A stretch of DNA of 64,000 bases from positions 75,180,095-75,244,094 of the forward strand of contig ML679956.1 of the NCBI GenBank assembly GCA_007922225.1. Direction: 5' to 3'. Positions within the stretch are counted from its first letter, which is position 1. The number at the start of each line of letters is the position of its first letter. Below are positions 11,165 through 22,863 of this stretch, piece by piece. The position numbers were made by a program, and so were the translations under genes. This stretch comes from Emydura subglobosa (Eukaryota; Chordata; Testudines; Chelidae). The notes below the pieces were generated by a model, which saw only the letters and a program-made list of their open reading frames with translations, searched no databases and was not told the DNA's origin.

Positions 11165-11252
11165 ATGCGTCTTGCATCTTCCTCTGAAGCCGCTGTACTA
11201 GATTCGATGGAGCACTAGTCTGACCCAGTCTGGCAATTCCTATGTTCCTGTA
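11165..11252 (+). mobile_element. CR1 LINE 3' tail
   Basis: CTAGATTCGATGGAGCACTA followed by GTCTGACCCAGTCTGGCAAT and TTCCTATGTTCCTG is a CR1 subfamily 3' end on the plus strand. Confidence 0.7.
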
Positions 11253-11504
11253 TTTGTATTATTCTTTACTCGACTTAACAATCAGAAGTTTTAATCTTGG
11301 AGGTACATCATTTTTTTTTTGCCTGCAAATAAGACCAGCCATTCTCGGCCCACTGATAAATACAGGAGGCTATTTGCGCCCATTATGGCTGAGAAAAAAA
11401 GTCCCCTATGGCCAACTGTTTTCCAACTTCTATGTTGTTAATTTTTCCACACCCCATTCCTTTGTGTGGCACTCATCCGCTGTGGGATACATCTTCTATC
11501 TTAC

Positions 11505-11617
11505 CTTCTGCCATGCAATAGTAGGCTGGGGATTTCCTTCAATAATGGCATGAAATTTAGCAAGCTCCCCAGTCTGAACCTGCACATCCTCGATGGTCAC
11601 TTGCATATATGGAGGGC
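11505..11617 (-). CDS. OBSCN: Obscurin-B pre-kinase Ig domain, first half
   Basis: Acceptor GTCTCCCCAG, donor GTAAGA; 113 nt, phase 1 in and 0 out. It encodes SPPYMQVTIEDVQVQTGE, then the body to IEGNPQPTIAWQK, an I-set Ig up to the core Trp. The usual first core Cys position appears as a non-Cys (HAIIEG). This fits what I remember of this obscurin domain and is not evidence of decay. Confidence 0.93.
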
Positions 11618-11734
11618 CTGGGGAGACAAAGGGTTTCCATCACTTAAAAGGGAGTTCAGTTATGTTAGAAACAAGCTGGTGATAAATGAATGGGAGCTAC
11701 TGTTACATTTTGTGAACTGCTCAAAAGATATTTC

Positions 11735-11890
11735 CAGTATTGCCAACCCATGATGTTCAAAAATTATAAGCCAGGCCCCCAAAATCATGAGATTGTGTTT
11801 TAAAAACCATGAGATTTCAAAAATAACACACCTGCACTTCTTTTTATTGGCTTTTGACCCTTCGGGCTTCACGTTTTCAAGCTCATCTGA
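11735..11890. repeat. Unclassified interspersed repeat
   Basis: It contains AAAATCATGAGATTG, AACCATGAGATTTC and CTTCACGTTTTCAAGCTC, text that I recognise as a widespread but unnamed sauropsid repeat. It has internal direct repetition of 'catgagat'. It is non-coding. Confidence 0.45.
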
Positions 11891-12861
11891 GCTGGAACTT
11901 TAAGAAAACCACCAAATATGGTGATAAACTTGCAACAGTTGGCATCATGGGATTTCTGAAGCTACCTGTGCTGGCTGGACTAGCCCTAGACTTGTGTTGG
12001 GGCGTGGGCGGGGGAAGGAGAATTAAGTGATCTGGAGAGATCCCAAAGAGTTTATTTTTCAGACTGGTGAGGGGGGAATTCTCTGGCCAAATCACAATCC
12101 AGGTTAAGACTTTCAGTGTCTCATAGGCACCAGCCTGCCCCTTCACTTACTGAGAGTCCAGTCCTTCTGGCCACCCAGTTCCCATCTGCCTCTCCAGCTG
12201 ATGGGATTCCACACCCTTTTCCAGTGCTCCTCACACCCTGAATCTCACATTGGGCATCGTTATCCTGGACATTATCCACCCCTGGGTATTTTGGTAGATC
12301 TGGAAAATTTCGATAGGGGGTTCCTTACAGAACAATGAAAGGGACTCAGATCTAAATTCCCTTAACTAGCATAGAGGACTATCACTGCCATTGCAGGATG
12401 ATTTTGGCCATCTCAAACCGGTGAGAGAAAGGTGATGGCAGCCCCCAGAAAAACTGCTCATTAGTTGTGTTGTGAAGTACCTTATCTGACTGGCTTTTTC
12501 CTACTCTGAATGATTGGCCAGCATGCATCAAAACAACATCTAACCAGTGTGTTAATGATAGCGCAACCATCTCTCCCATTAAGCCCGTTGCATACTCTAG
12601 CCCACTTTTTTCCTTTGTTTTTCCGCATGACATTCTGCTTTTGTTTGCACCCAGGTAGCCCCACTGTTTCAAAGGGTTGCAGCGCTGTAAATGAGACTAG
12701 AAACTGGGTCGACTATCACTGTTACTCTTTGTTTAAAGAACGGTGACTACTACAAAACACAAACACCTCAAAGAAGATTCTGTCACAGAGGCCACCTGAA
12801 GAGCAAACAATGAGATGACCATGGGAACGGAGACAGAAGGGTAAAGGGGGCAATTTCTTAC

Positions 12862-12998
12862 TTGTGGCGCTCTTCTCGTCTGTTTTATAAACGCAGGTTC
12901 TTTCTGTGGTCTCAATATAAATTTGACTCTGGACATCCCAGACCTCATCTGCCCCTTCTCTTCTACGCCAGTCTGCTCCATCTGTGACTGCTGATGTT
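12862..12998 (-). CDS. OBSCN: Obscurin-B linker exon before the Ig-kinase module
   Basis: Acceptor TTTATGTGAAAAG, donor GTAAGA; 137 nt, phase 2 in and 1 out. It encodes TSAVTDGADWRRREGADE, then VWDVQSQIYIETTERTCVY. The VWDV-S---ETT-RT pattern matches the segment before the pre-kinase Ig of obscurin as I remember it. Two nearer CAG acceptors would bring an in-frame TAG, so AAAAG was chosen. Confidence 0.85.
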
Positions 12999-13184
12999 CT
13001 TTTCACATAAACCAAGAGGCAGAGTCGTTATACAGACATCATTCACCTCGAACAATAGTAAGACCTACAATGCAACTTAAACTGACCGGACCACATCAAT
13101 CTCATCCTTCAATGCCTCCCACTCACTAACTCTCTCTGCTCAGAACGACCAGTTAAAAAAAGATACAACCTCATTCTCTGGGCG

Positions 13185-13362
13185 CCCCTGAGCCTCTGAC
13201 GCCAGAAACTGGAACTGGATGACAGGGGATGGATCATTCGATAATTGACCAATTCTGTTCATTCACTGTGAAGCACCTGGCATTGGCCACTGTCAGAAGA
13301 CAGGATACTGGGCTAGATGGACCATTGGTCTGACCCAATATGGCCGTCCTTATGTTAAATCT
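13185..13362 (+). mobile_element. CR1 LINE 3' tail
   Basis: GGATACTGGGCTAGATGGAC, then CATTGGTCTGACCCAATATG and GCCGTCCTTATGTT, is the turtle-type CR1 3' end. It is on the plus strand and 5'-truncated. Confidence 0.8.
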
Positions 13363-13490
13363 ACTCAAGTCAGTTCAATGCACCAGCTACAACATTAGAG
13401 AGAACTGGATGGAAGGGGAGCTCTTTCCAGGACAAAGACACATTCAGATTTCCATTCAATGCCCTGAGCATCATGAAGTTTAATGCTTAC

Positions 13491-13623
13491 TTGATAATGG
13501 GAATAGTACGTTCCTGAACTCCTGCAGCTCCATCAGGACTCTCTTTTTGGGAAGCTGTTGGGCTTGACTTTGTTTCACTCAATTTCTCCTCTGGAATTTT
13601 CCCAGTGCTGTCTTGCTTTTCAT
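13491..13623 (-). CDS. OBSCN: Obscurin-B variable linker exon
   Basis: Acceptor TTTTCACTGTCAG, donor GTAAGC; 133 nt, phase 1 in and 2 out. The peptide starts DEKQDSTGKIPEEKL, is rich in Ser, Glu and Lys with no domain, and ends GVQERTIPIIK. The last part resembles the QEWTVPI segment of the human linker as I remember it. The exon is chosen mainly on phase and splice signals. Confidence 0.8.
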
Positions 13624-15949
13624 CTGACAGTGAAAACAGGACCTGTTAGACTAGTTACATAGAACAGCATGGCTGAAATCAAGGTGCAGCTTTGAGATCA
13701 ATTTCTGCTCAGAGTTCCAGCAGAACAACCCATCTGACTTCGTGGGGTTCGATCACTGTAACTAGGAGGAGAATTTGGCCCTTTTCAGAGGGCTATGTGA
13801 AACAAAGTGTTCTGAGCTAAATAAAAATGATCAATGTTAGAATATGGCTGAATGGGCAAAAGCATCAGGATTTGTGTGGCAAGGAAACACACAGGCATGA
13901 ATAGGAAAGGTACAAAGAGAATGAAATTGAGACAAAAAAAACCCAACCCCCAGGATGTGTGAAGCAAATCAGTTGATCAATGATGTACATTAAAGGACAT
14001 AGTTAGCTGAGTTTGTCCTCCAGCTTGCCGATTTAATGAAAACAACAAATTTCGGCTCTGTTGATAAATGTCAATGCTTCCATTATTAGGGTGCATCAAC
14101 AATTACTGGACTGATTGCCAACTCACTCACACTGGTGTAAATCAGAAGTAGCTCCAGTGAAGTCAATAGGGCTATACTGATGTAAAACCAGTGCAAGGGA
14201 GAACAAAATCAGACAATATTATGTGTTGCACCTGTAAACAGGGCCTAGGTCTGATCTCACACCTTTTACACCGTTATAACTCCATTGACTTCAGTGGAAG
14301 TTCTCATTTACACTACTATAAGTGGGAGCAGAATCAGGACCAGAATCTCTTTTCCAGAAATACTACAAAATGAAAAGATGGGTGGGTTTTTAATTGAAGT
14401 GTTTCCTTCAAAATGGGCTTGAGATTCTATTCTAGCAAGAACTAATCATCTGGTCATACGTACCATCAGGGTTACCTCTTAGGATGAAGAACACCATCTC
14501 TTGTGCTCTGAAAGTGTGCTAAGTGCAAGCTAAAAGAAGCAATACTCCCACCTGAAAGGTTATTCTTTGGTAGGGTGGTTGGGAGATCATTAGTGATGGC
14601 TTGTATTGGAAAGAGAAGTGATTCTTCCTACTAAGCCAGTTGGGAAGCTTCGCTAGAGAGCACTGTTATACAATGGCATGTAACACAAGACCATGGTTCA
14701 CAGAGGAGTAGGAGCTTCACTCAATGCTTTCTTACCACCAGGTCTGTTGAAATATTTGCCTTCTTGTTCTTATTCAAAAACAAGTGATCAAAGGGACACA
14801 TGTCAAGATAATAAACGTCTATTTTTAAAAAATACATACCCATGTTAATAACATATTAAGTCATTGAAAGTGAAAAAGCTTTAAAAATACCTAATTTACT
14901 TTTTCACCTTTGTATGCTGCTGGTTTCCTTTTTTGCACTTCCCTGAGCTACTGTCAAGGAACTAACCTACTCTGTTTCACTTTCTGCTTACAGTCATTTT
15001 CTGGGTTTCCTTCACTAGCAGAATGTTACTGTTTTGGGTTTCCAAAACTTCAGAGGAAAGACTAAATAAAAAGCACCCAAGCATTTTCATATAATTTATT
15101 TACTTCGTTTGAGCCCCTGAAATGTTTGCATTCTCATTATGATGTCTAACAATTTTTTTTTTAACAAAATATAGATTGGCTGGGGGGGCAAAAGCTACTT
15201 GACAGTATCCTTTTAAGATCACATTGGATTAAGAACAAGTATTATGACTTGACACAAAATGACAACAGGTTAGACAAAAGGGTTCTCTAGTTATTATGGC
15301 AGCCAGTAAAGGTGAAAAAATGAAAGGGCTGTAGTGTACACCAGCCCCTTTACAAGATTTAAGAAGTGAAATGTATTTACCAATTTTTTAACATAACTCA
15401 CAGTAACACAAACACGAAAGCGTCTGTTCTCTTTGCAAGACATACATTGGTGCTAGTTATTTTTAACTCAAGAAGAAAATGCCCAAGATTCTATTAAGGC
15501 TACAATGCCAATCAAACCAAATGAACCTTAAATAGCCTGATAGCCTACAAAGTTGGTAGCACTTAGCCAAGGAATGTCAAATAGGAAGGCCTGACTCACC
15601 ATGTTATTTATGACACGCAGTAAAAATACACAAACAACATATTCAGGGTCTAAAATTCAAGATGACACTAAGCTAAAACCCCAGACTGGAACCATCCTCC
15701 ATCTATGAAGTTTGGGGGTATATAAAGTCCAAACTCAGCTTCAGATCCAAATTTGCAAATGCCCCCCTATTTTCATAATGAACCTGGTCTGGATACCCCC
15801 ACAATTTTTGGTGCCTGAATTTTGTAGCTTGGACCCATCTCTGTTTAGAACACAAAGAAATATGGAACCGAGAAGAGCTTCATTTCTGGTCTGTACAATA
15901 TTTGTGTCTAACACCCCGGGGGCATTTCCCAAACTCATTCCAGACCTAC
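13624..15949 (-). other. OBSCN intron (route B)
   Basis: Besides the palindromic repeats at 14120-14345, I see ordinary AT-rich intron sequence with short T and A runs (for example near 15152). No exon with correct phase is visible. Confidence 0.4.
14120..14345. repeat. Palindromic 'ttacactggtgtaa' repeat pair
   Basis: Two adjacent copies contain CACTGGTGTAAATCAG, CCAGTGAAGTCAATAGGG, TCCATTGACTTCAGTGG and a closing CAGAATCAGGACC. They belong to the same hairpin family as the copies at 20165, 29905, 49078 and 62395. Confidence 0.5.
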
Positions 15950-16207
15950 CATGACCTCCAGCACTTTGGGTTTGTGTGCTGGCTTCATGAACTATCACAG
16001 GAGGCCTATTTTCTGTATCTGAGTAGTCTGAAGATGTGGACTCAAGAACGCCAAGGCCACCAGCCTTTCCTCTCATGCTTGGAGATAGAGTCACATGCAG
16101 AGATGTGGAATCCACAAGTTTCCTCAGGGCCATCCTTATCTCCTTATTTGCACGTTCAAGTGAGGCCCGGACAGAATTCTCCAGCTCTGACTGTGGTGAG
16201 ACCTTTC
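15950..16207 (-). CDS. OBSCN: First obscurin-B-specific exon
   Basis: Acceptor TCTTGTTTATAG, donor GTAGGT; 258 nt, phase 1 on both sides, so it can be spliced directly to the shared exon ending at 39550 (G+GA gives Gly). The peptide starts GKVSPQSELENSVRASLERA and has a helical, charged stretch (NKEIRMALRKLVDSTS), then a Ser/Thr-rich acidic part with SSDYSDTENRPP. No domain is recognised. It is the route-B alternative to the A-type exon at 28318-28360. Confidence 0.85.
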
Positions 16208-17362
16208 CTATAAACAAGAAGAATAGCTTTTCTCTCTTCATGGTAAAAAGAAAAGGTCAGTATCAATCCACCCACAGTGTCATCCAGAGCAAACATTTGC
16301 ATTCAAGCTTTTTTCCCCCTTTGCAATAGAGAGCTAATGTGCAAATGTTTATTTGCTAAAAGAGGGAATCTAGCTAGATTTCACAATGAACATCCAGTAG
16401 ACTACGCTCTTCCTGCTGCAAATGGCTTAACACGCTGTGTACACTCACATCTTCTCACCAGATGCGACGGAATTTAGGTGATACATAGGGGTGGAGGTGA
16501 CCAAACTGGTGACTCAGCCTACATAGGATGAGTGAGAAGAAAAACACGCAGTGTTAAGTTCATCAGATCAACAGAAGGGACCCAGGTTTGACTTCCTGTG
16601 CTAAACCGCCGTCTTGTGCAACAAAAGTGCAATTATTATTTTAAATGAAACATGCCACGTGTTTCTTGCATGGAGGGAGAGGAGGAGTGAATGGGTTACA
16701 GGATAATTTGCGCATCAAGAGAGGAGAGAAAAGAGAGAGAAGGGTTTGTGTCAATGTCGTTACCCCATCAGACTAAGAGGGAGATGGCTGGGGAGCGTGT
16801 TGAGCTGCCCCCAATACAATATTTTGGTTATTTCTTAGCTTGTGAGATCACCTTTTATGTTACCATTTGCCACAGGGAAACCTGAGGGAAATGGTGGACT
16901 TTGCACTAAGGGATATCTGAGAGTTATTTTTAATTTATTTTTTATTAGATACGTTTCTAAAGCAACCGCAGTGGTAGAGCTACATAGGATTAAAGGGAAA
17001 CTCTGTGGTGGGGCAATTTCATCAGAAGAAATGTAGAATCCAAGTCCCTCTGTTGTTGGTGGCTGGTCTACTTAATTATTATTTGCTGAGTGGCAGCAGC
17101 GTACTGAGGAAGATATGGTCTCTGGTCCAAGGAGCTCACAGTTGAGAAAGGTAGGCAGAAGATAAAAAATCTCTCCAAATAGCCAACATTACTCACTCAT
17201 TTAAACTGGTTCTAAAGTCCAAGGCCCAGTCTTTGAGCAACAGCTATGTGCATACTGGATGTCATGCTTCCCTTCACAGTCACTGCACAATCAATATCTA
17301 ATTCAGTTTAAATCTATGAGATGTTATTGGCATGACAAGCTCTACAAGTGTTTCCAAGGTGT

Positions 17363-17382
17363 AAAAAAAAAAAAAAAAAAAA
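17363..17382. repeat. Poly(A) run of 20
   Basis: Twenty consecutive A are followed by AAGGG-type text and a C8 run shortly after. It is simple sequence, possibly a decayed retroposon tail. Confidence 0.8.
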
Positions 17383-18804
17383 GGGACAGATCCCCCCCCT
17401 CCACCCCAGATATCTGCCCCAAATAGGTCAATCAACCCAGGAGAAGGATAGACACTGTGTTTCCAATTTGACCCCCATTTTGTAAGGCACACTGGGATGT
17501 CCCAAGTGCAAAAAGAACAATGCAAACCAAACGATAACCTACTCCATGTTTAGGGTGCCTAACAGTCTTAATTAGAGCCACCCATTTTCAGTTGCTCATA
17601 ACTTTTGTTATTGTAAATATACTTCCCAACTTAAAGTAGAACTTCAAAAATTCTATTCCTATGAAACGGGTGACCTGGGAAAAAGAGTAATTTACAAGCA
17701 TGCCAGGCCCCCATTCTGATTGGTCACTAGACAATGTAGACCCTGCACAGAATAATCTGTAAATGACATAAGGGCTAGTCCTGCAAGCCCACTGGATTCA
17801 ATATGTAAGGAGAGCTTTCAGGTCAAGTGAGAGAAAGAGAGAGAGTGAGCCCATGCATGAAGCAGGAAATGTGTTTTATCAGACCAGCAAATGTTTTTAC
17901 CAATAGATGTGACTTCTGAGGAATGGAGAAAAAATTAACTGTGTTAGTAGCACAATGGTTGTATCACTGGAACAGTAACAATAGCTCTTTACCACTAACA
18001 GACTGTACCAGGTGTCCACCTCTAGACAGTCCCCCCACTGGAAAATTTCATTTTCTTCAGTCTATCTTTTTCTGTGAATTTCTCCGTGTTTCATTCATGG
18101 GGAGTTCCAGCCTCCAGGATGGTTTTATTTCCCCCAACATGAATTCAATTGTTTTTAGAAGTGCTCAGGAGGGATGGCATGTTTATTTCATATTCACAGA
18201 AGAAGAAACGCTAGCTTTTGTTCTGATTCTGCTCCCTTCTGCTCTTACAGGAAATAATTAGGGTACATGAACTTCGCAGACAAACCTAAGAGGGAAATAA
18301 GGTAGGTCCCAACTTGGGCCAGCCCTCTTTGATGGTGCCACCTCATAATTTCCTTCATGTGAGTATAGTGGTGATGAAAGATGTTAGTCTGGCAGACCTG
18401 GAGAATGAAGCCCTCTGTTTATCCATAGGACAGTCAAGCGTCCCTGAGATTGCATGCTGTCCCACCAATGTGCATGAACACTGATCTGGAAGGACCATTT
18501 CTAGGAGCGAGAGGTAGTTCAGTATTCAGTTCCATTTGATTCCTGGTCTTATTGCTGAGACTACTCACCCAGTAGTGTAATGCTGGTTTCAGTAAGGTGG
18601 GCAGCTGCCCACCTGTAAGAGAACTGTTATACAATGAGTGAAATATACTTAGTGGTGAACACGGTCCCTTTAGGGGAACATTTACTCTGATTTAAATCGG
18701 ATTAATTTCACAAGGATAATTAGGATTAATTAAATGTGCTCAGATATAAACAATGGACACACTGGACAAAATATACACAATTCTTCAGCAGCACAAGCGT
18801 AAAT

Positions 18805-19130
18805 CTTTTTACTACAGGGCTGTGTTAGCTCGAGGTATAACTTGAGTGTTGTCTAACCCAACTCCAGTGCACACCCAAAAGTGTCTAGCTCCAGTTACAA
18901 TGATGCTTTCAACTTAAGCTAGCTGGCTAAGATACTGGTTGAAACATGAGAGCTGCTGAACCTGCAGCTAGTAATGCAATGGGGACTCCTCTCTTCGGTG
19001 TTGCTGATACAAACACTCTGTGCAGGTTGTATATTTTGTAGTGTGACTGCTCTCCCTTGGGCAGGGCTGACTCAAGAGAGTTAACGCAAGTGTACATAAC
19101 GAGAGCGAACACTGCAGTGAAGACAAGCTC
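18805..19130. mobile_element. Probable MITE
   Basis: The right edge reads AACACTGCAGTGAAGACAAGC, the complement of a GCTTGTCTTCACTGCAGTG terminus typical of sauropsid non-autonomous hAT elements. The left part (TTAGCTCGAGGTATAACTTG) is the degenerate partner. Boundaries are approximate. Confidence 0.45.
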
Positions 19131-20164
19131 TTCATGCACCTTCTATTTCCCGGTTGTAAAATCCTGACCTATTTACTGTAAACCAGACGGTGAAGTGTCC
19201 CTTTCAGTCCACCGTACATTTAACCTGATAAGCATCAGGAGAACCTCAAACATTCTGCAGTTCAAATTCCACTCATGGAAGCCCCCAAGATGCTGACACT
19301 ATTAGAAAGTTCCCAACAATTCTTCACGTCATAAAATTGGGTTGGAAATCTGCCTAGAACAGGCTTTCTCACAATACTTCAGCACTTCTGCAACTCAATG
19401 CTAACCAAGTGCATTTAGCTCTCAAATACATGAGCGCAGCCGGGGTCCCAACTAACTCCCACTGATGTCCATGGACTGTCATTGACTTCAATGGGAGGTG
19501 GATGTGGCCTTTAGAGAACTGGTTACCGTGAAGAAACAAAAACACAGAAGCAAATGAGATCAATGACAGCGGATGCAAGACATTTATTGATGTGAACCGG
19601 AGCATCTAATAATATATCTTGACTTAGATTTATTTTAATTTTGTGTTTCTCAGACAAACTGAAGTTTCCACCTTTTTCATACCCTTTTGCCTGTGGGAAT
19701 TGCAGCAAAACATTCTTTGTGTTAATTTTAATACGTTATGTCTTCATCTACAGGAAATAAACCCCCACACATATTGTTAGTTACCTACAAATTTTAAATC
19801 ACTTACAAGCATACTTTTTAACCTCTAGGAAAATACTTTGAAAATAAACGTAAAGGACTTTTAATAAATTTTTCATTATTTTCAAGAGTACACCATATAG
19901 GATTTCCCATTCCTTTTTTACTGATTTTTGTTTGTTTGTTTGTTTAAATTTCCAAAGAAAATGTAAACAGATGTTATTTACTTTTGGTTGATCAATAGAA
20001 ATATACGTATTTCTTTGCTACGACCATTTGAAATGTAACTCTATTTTATTAACAAAGTCATTACTCAGCAAAAACCAGGTCAAGAGAAAAATTAATAACT
20101 CCACATTCTGTTGGATATCTTGACAGATGTAAATCTCTATTTTATTTCTTCTTAAAGACAGCTA

Positions 20165-20262
20165 TGGGCTAAATTCTTTTCTCAGTTACAGCTATGTAAA
20201 AGTTTGACTTTAGTGATGTTACTCTGGATTTACATTGGAATAACTGAGATCAGAATCTGGCC
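20165..20262. repeat. Palindromic hairpin repeat
   Basis: It begins GGGCTAAATTCTTTTCTCAG and ends GAGATCAGAATCTGGCCC. Between them TTACAGCTATGTAAA and GGATTTACATTGGAATAAC form the imperfect stem. It is a member of the family listed at 14120. Confidence 0.5.
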
Positions 20263-20970
20263 CAATAAAAGAGAAAAATTTTCAGTTCAAAAGTATTTCC
20301 TCCCCTTGTATATCCGTTACTTTCCAATGTACAGTAGTGCAATATTTCTCATAAGTGAAGCACTAATGTATAGCCATTGTATAGCTGACTTATAAAATAT
20401 ACAGTAAAAACCAATGAGTTGTTACTGAAAATATGATAGTACCAAAAAAGAGGTAATTTGTTTCACCACCTGTAGTCACTGAGAAATTTTTAAGCTTCAA
20501 AAATGTAGTGCACATTATTGTACAAACTATACCTTTTAGATATCGAAATGAAAAAGAACATTAAATTACTGAATTTGTTATAGTCATCACATGTTCAAGG
20601 TGCAGCTCTTTAGACAAAAATCGTAATTTTTGCGAAGGCACCTTTTTAAAGTTAGATGTACCTTTTCTTAAGCAGTGCTCTGAAGAATTCTGGATCAAGT
20701 TTCACATATTATCTAGTTTGAAAATGTTGATATGTGATGTTCTGTCGACATTACCTAAGAGAAAGCTCGCTTATTCCTCTTTAAGATGATTAGCAAGCAA
20801 ACTGTCTCTTAGCATTCCTGTAACATCCTGGCTCTTTTGTATAATTCAGAGAAAAATTATTGTTTTCTCTAGCAACATAACCATGCAACTCAGCTTACAG
20901 GAGGTTTTGTTTCTTTTTCTCAGACCTTCTGTCACATAGACAATGTCAGACACACAGGGCCAATTCCTGT

Positions 20971-21245
20971 AGGTACGTCTACACAGTAATTAAAAACTTG
21001 TGGTTGACTGACTTGATCTCACAGCGCTTGGGCTAACGGGCTGTTTAACTGTGGCATAGACATTCAGCCTTGAACGGAGCTCAGGCTCTACAACCTTGAG
21101 AGAAGGGAGGCTCCCAGAGCTCAGGCTGTCGCCTGAGTCCAAACGTCTACATCACAGTTAAACAGCCGCTTATCTCAAGCCCTGGAAGACCAGGTCAGCT
21201 GGCATAGACCAGCCACAGGTTTCTAATTGCAGTGTAGACTTACCC
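20971..21245. mobile_element. Long palindromic MITE
   Basis: The left arm (GGTACGTCTACACAGTAATT) matches the reverse complement of the right end (GGTAAGTCTACACTGCAATT). Similarity continues for roughly 130 bp on each side: GGGCTGTTTAACTGTGGC against GCTGTTTAACTGTGATG, and CTCAGGCT on both arms. The element is essentially one large hairpin and has no coding capacity. It resembles turtle hAT-like MITEs. No clear target duplication is visible. Confidence 0.7.
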
Positions 21246-22114
21246 ATTGAGAACAATGGCAAATTTTAGTTGACTTCAAGTGGGACCAGAATCTAGCTCT
21301 AAGAACTCTGTCTTGTCAAGGCGCTGAGCACCTTTTGGAAGTGCTATGCAACATTAATTCTCACTGAAGCTACTGGGAGCTGAGGTTGTCTTAGCACCTT
21401 TCAGAGGAACTCAGCACCTTGCAGGATTATATCTTTACTGGATACCCTTATTGCATTTGATATCTGTGTCAAAGCTCTAGAGAAACCCAACTGCTTATGA
21501 TAAAGGGTGACCTCTACAACGATGCTAAACCTAAATGGCTACCGTATGATGATACAACTTGCACTGGCAGTGTATTCGGGTGGCATAAAACATTAAAACC
21601 CAATACAAAACTTGAGGCACAATCCCCCCTAAATTTCTGTCAGATGCATTCTTGAAACAGTTATTTGTTGAAGAGGGTTTTAAATTGCATTAGTGCTCCT
21701 GCAAAATTAATATGGTTCACTAATAAATTTTTGTTAGCAGATTAAGAAACTTTAACCACTAATACATTGACGGTAACGTTGAACCATTAATATGTACAGG
21801 AGACTTAACTAACCATTCTACTCACATAGTAATTATTCATTCATAAAATAATTTATTTGTGGTTCTACACATGTTTTAATCCAGATTGCAGATGCTAGTA
21901 TTAACCTGTCCATTCCTTTAATCAATACTCTTTTAGATGTAGATCATGCAAACCTCTATAATAATTCATATGATTTATAGAGTTACCGAACTTGAATAAA
22001 GAGCAGAAACATAAAAATCTGTGTCCTTAGGCAACCCTTTAAAAGATTAACAAAAAGTTGATGATTAACAGTGATGGTCTTTTTAATAAAGGTGGAACAT
22101 AGTTGTATTCAAAG

Positions 22115-22185
22115 GGTGAGACTGGGCCCTGTTGAAGTCAATGCGAGTTTTGCCATTGAATTCAGTAGGGTCAGGATTTCACCCA
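22115..22185. repeat. Palindromic 'tgacttcaatggg' repeat
   Basis: GGGCCCTGTTGAAGTCAATG pairs with CATTGAATTCAGTAGGGTC around CGAGTTTTGC. It is followed by AGGATTTCACCC, the usual end of this family. Confidence 0.5.
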
Positions 22186-22829
22186 AAATGTTTGAGCAGT
22201 CTCTTAAGTCAGTAATGTTGCCTAATAAGTGTCGTATCTTCTATAGGTTTCACTCTATGGAAAGATATTATAATAATTTTAACAGATTGTGCATTCTGAA
22301 AGGTTTATAAACAGATTTTTGGTAGACCTAATTTGTGACACCGGCATTTAGTAAAAGTAAAGCAGTACAAACTATTTTTCTGACTGTCTGGCACGTAAAG
22401 TGACAGAAGGTATGCTTAAATGAAACCACCCTTCCTGCTCTTGGTTGCGGGAAGATATTGCCAAGCTGAGATACCTTAAAGTTCTCACCACAGTGTGATG
22501 TAGGAGTCAGATAGCTGAAGTAATTTTTAAACACTTGAACAAAAATGTGCTTACTTATTTATATTTTTTGTCACAAGTAGGAGAGGCAGGCCACCCTGAG
22601 TCTATTGACCATGCCTCTCACCACTTCTCTATGGAATGATATGCTTTCACCATGATCATTTATAAACTGAACTGACAGAAGTGTTCCCTTTAAGACTGGA
22701 AAAGCTCTACGTATCACTTTCTATACATTTTCCTTAAGATATTTTTCTTTTGCGTGCTTCCTTATAATTCTCACCGCTGATTTCTCCCACCCTAGAACAT
22801 TTTTGTTTCTTTGTTTTTTATGTATATAT

Positions 22830-22835
22830 TTTATT
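22830..22835 (-). terminator. OBSCN: Candidate polyadenylation signal near obscurin-A stop
   Basis: TTTATT on the plus strand gives AATAAA on the minus strand, 28 nt after the stop codon. It is the nearest canonical hexamer. Such a short 3' UTR would be unusual, so a later site is at least as likely. Confidence 0.25.
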
Positions 22836-22863
22836 TGATTTTAAGAATCACGCTTGTGTCTCC

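Larger units (their letters stand above)
16208..19739 (-). other. OBSCN intron (route B), right of the first B exon
   Basis: The interval contains a short L2- or MIR-like fragment near 17095-17170 (GGTCTCTGGTCCAAGGAGCT), a 20-A run at 17363, the MITE at 18805-19130 and a small 'tgacttcaatggg' hairpin at 19445-19512. I see no exon. Confidence 0.4.
19740..22863 (-). other. OBSCN: Region downstream of obscurin-A stop: probable 3' UTR and intron
   Basis: This AT-rich interval directly follows the obscurin-A stop on the minus strand, so its right part should be 3' UTR. Several TTTATT motifs (AATAAA on the minus strand) occur, including 22830-22835 and 21852-21857. I cannot choose the real cleavage site. 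It also holds a GTTT simple repeat (19926-19945), a hairpin repeat (20165-20262), the palindromic MITE (20971-21245) and further hairpins near 21310-21425 and 22115-22185. Confidence 0.5.

Noticed and set aside
13010..13020. Idea that the exon at 12862-12998 extends further upstream
   Set aside because: The extended frame does not match the phase of the preceding exon (two carried bases). The AAAAG acceptor gives the only stop-free in-frame join.
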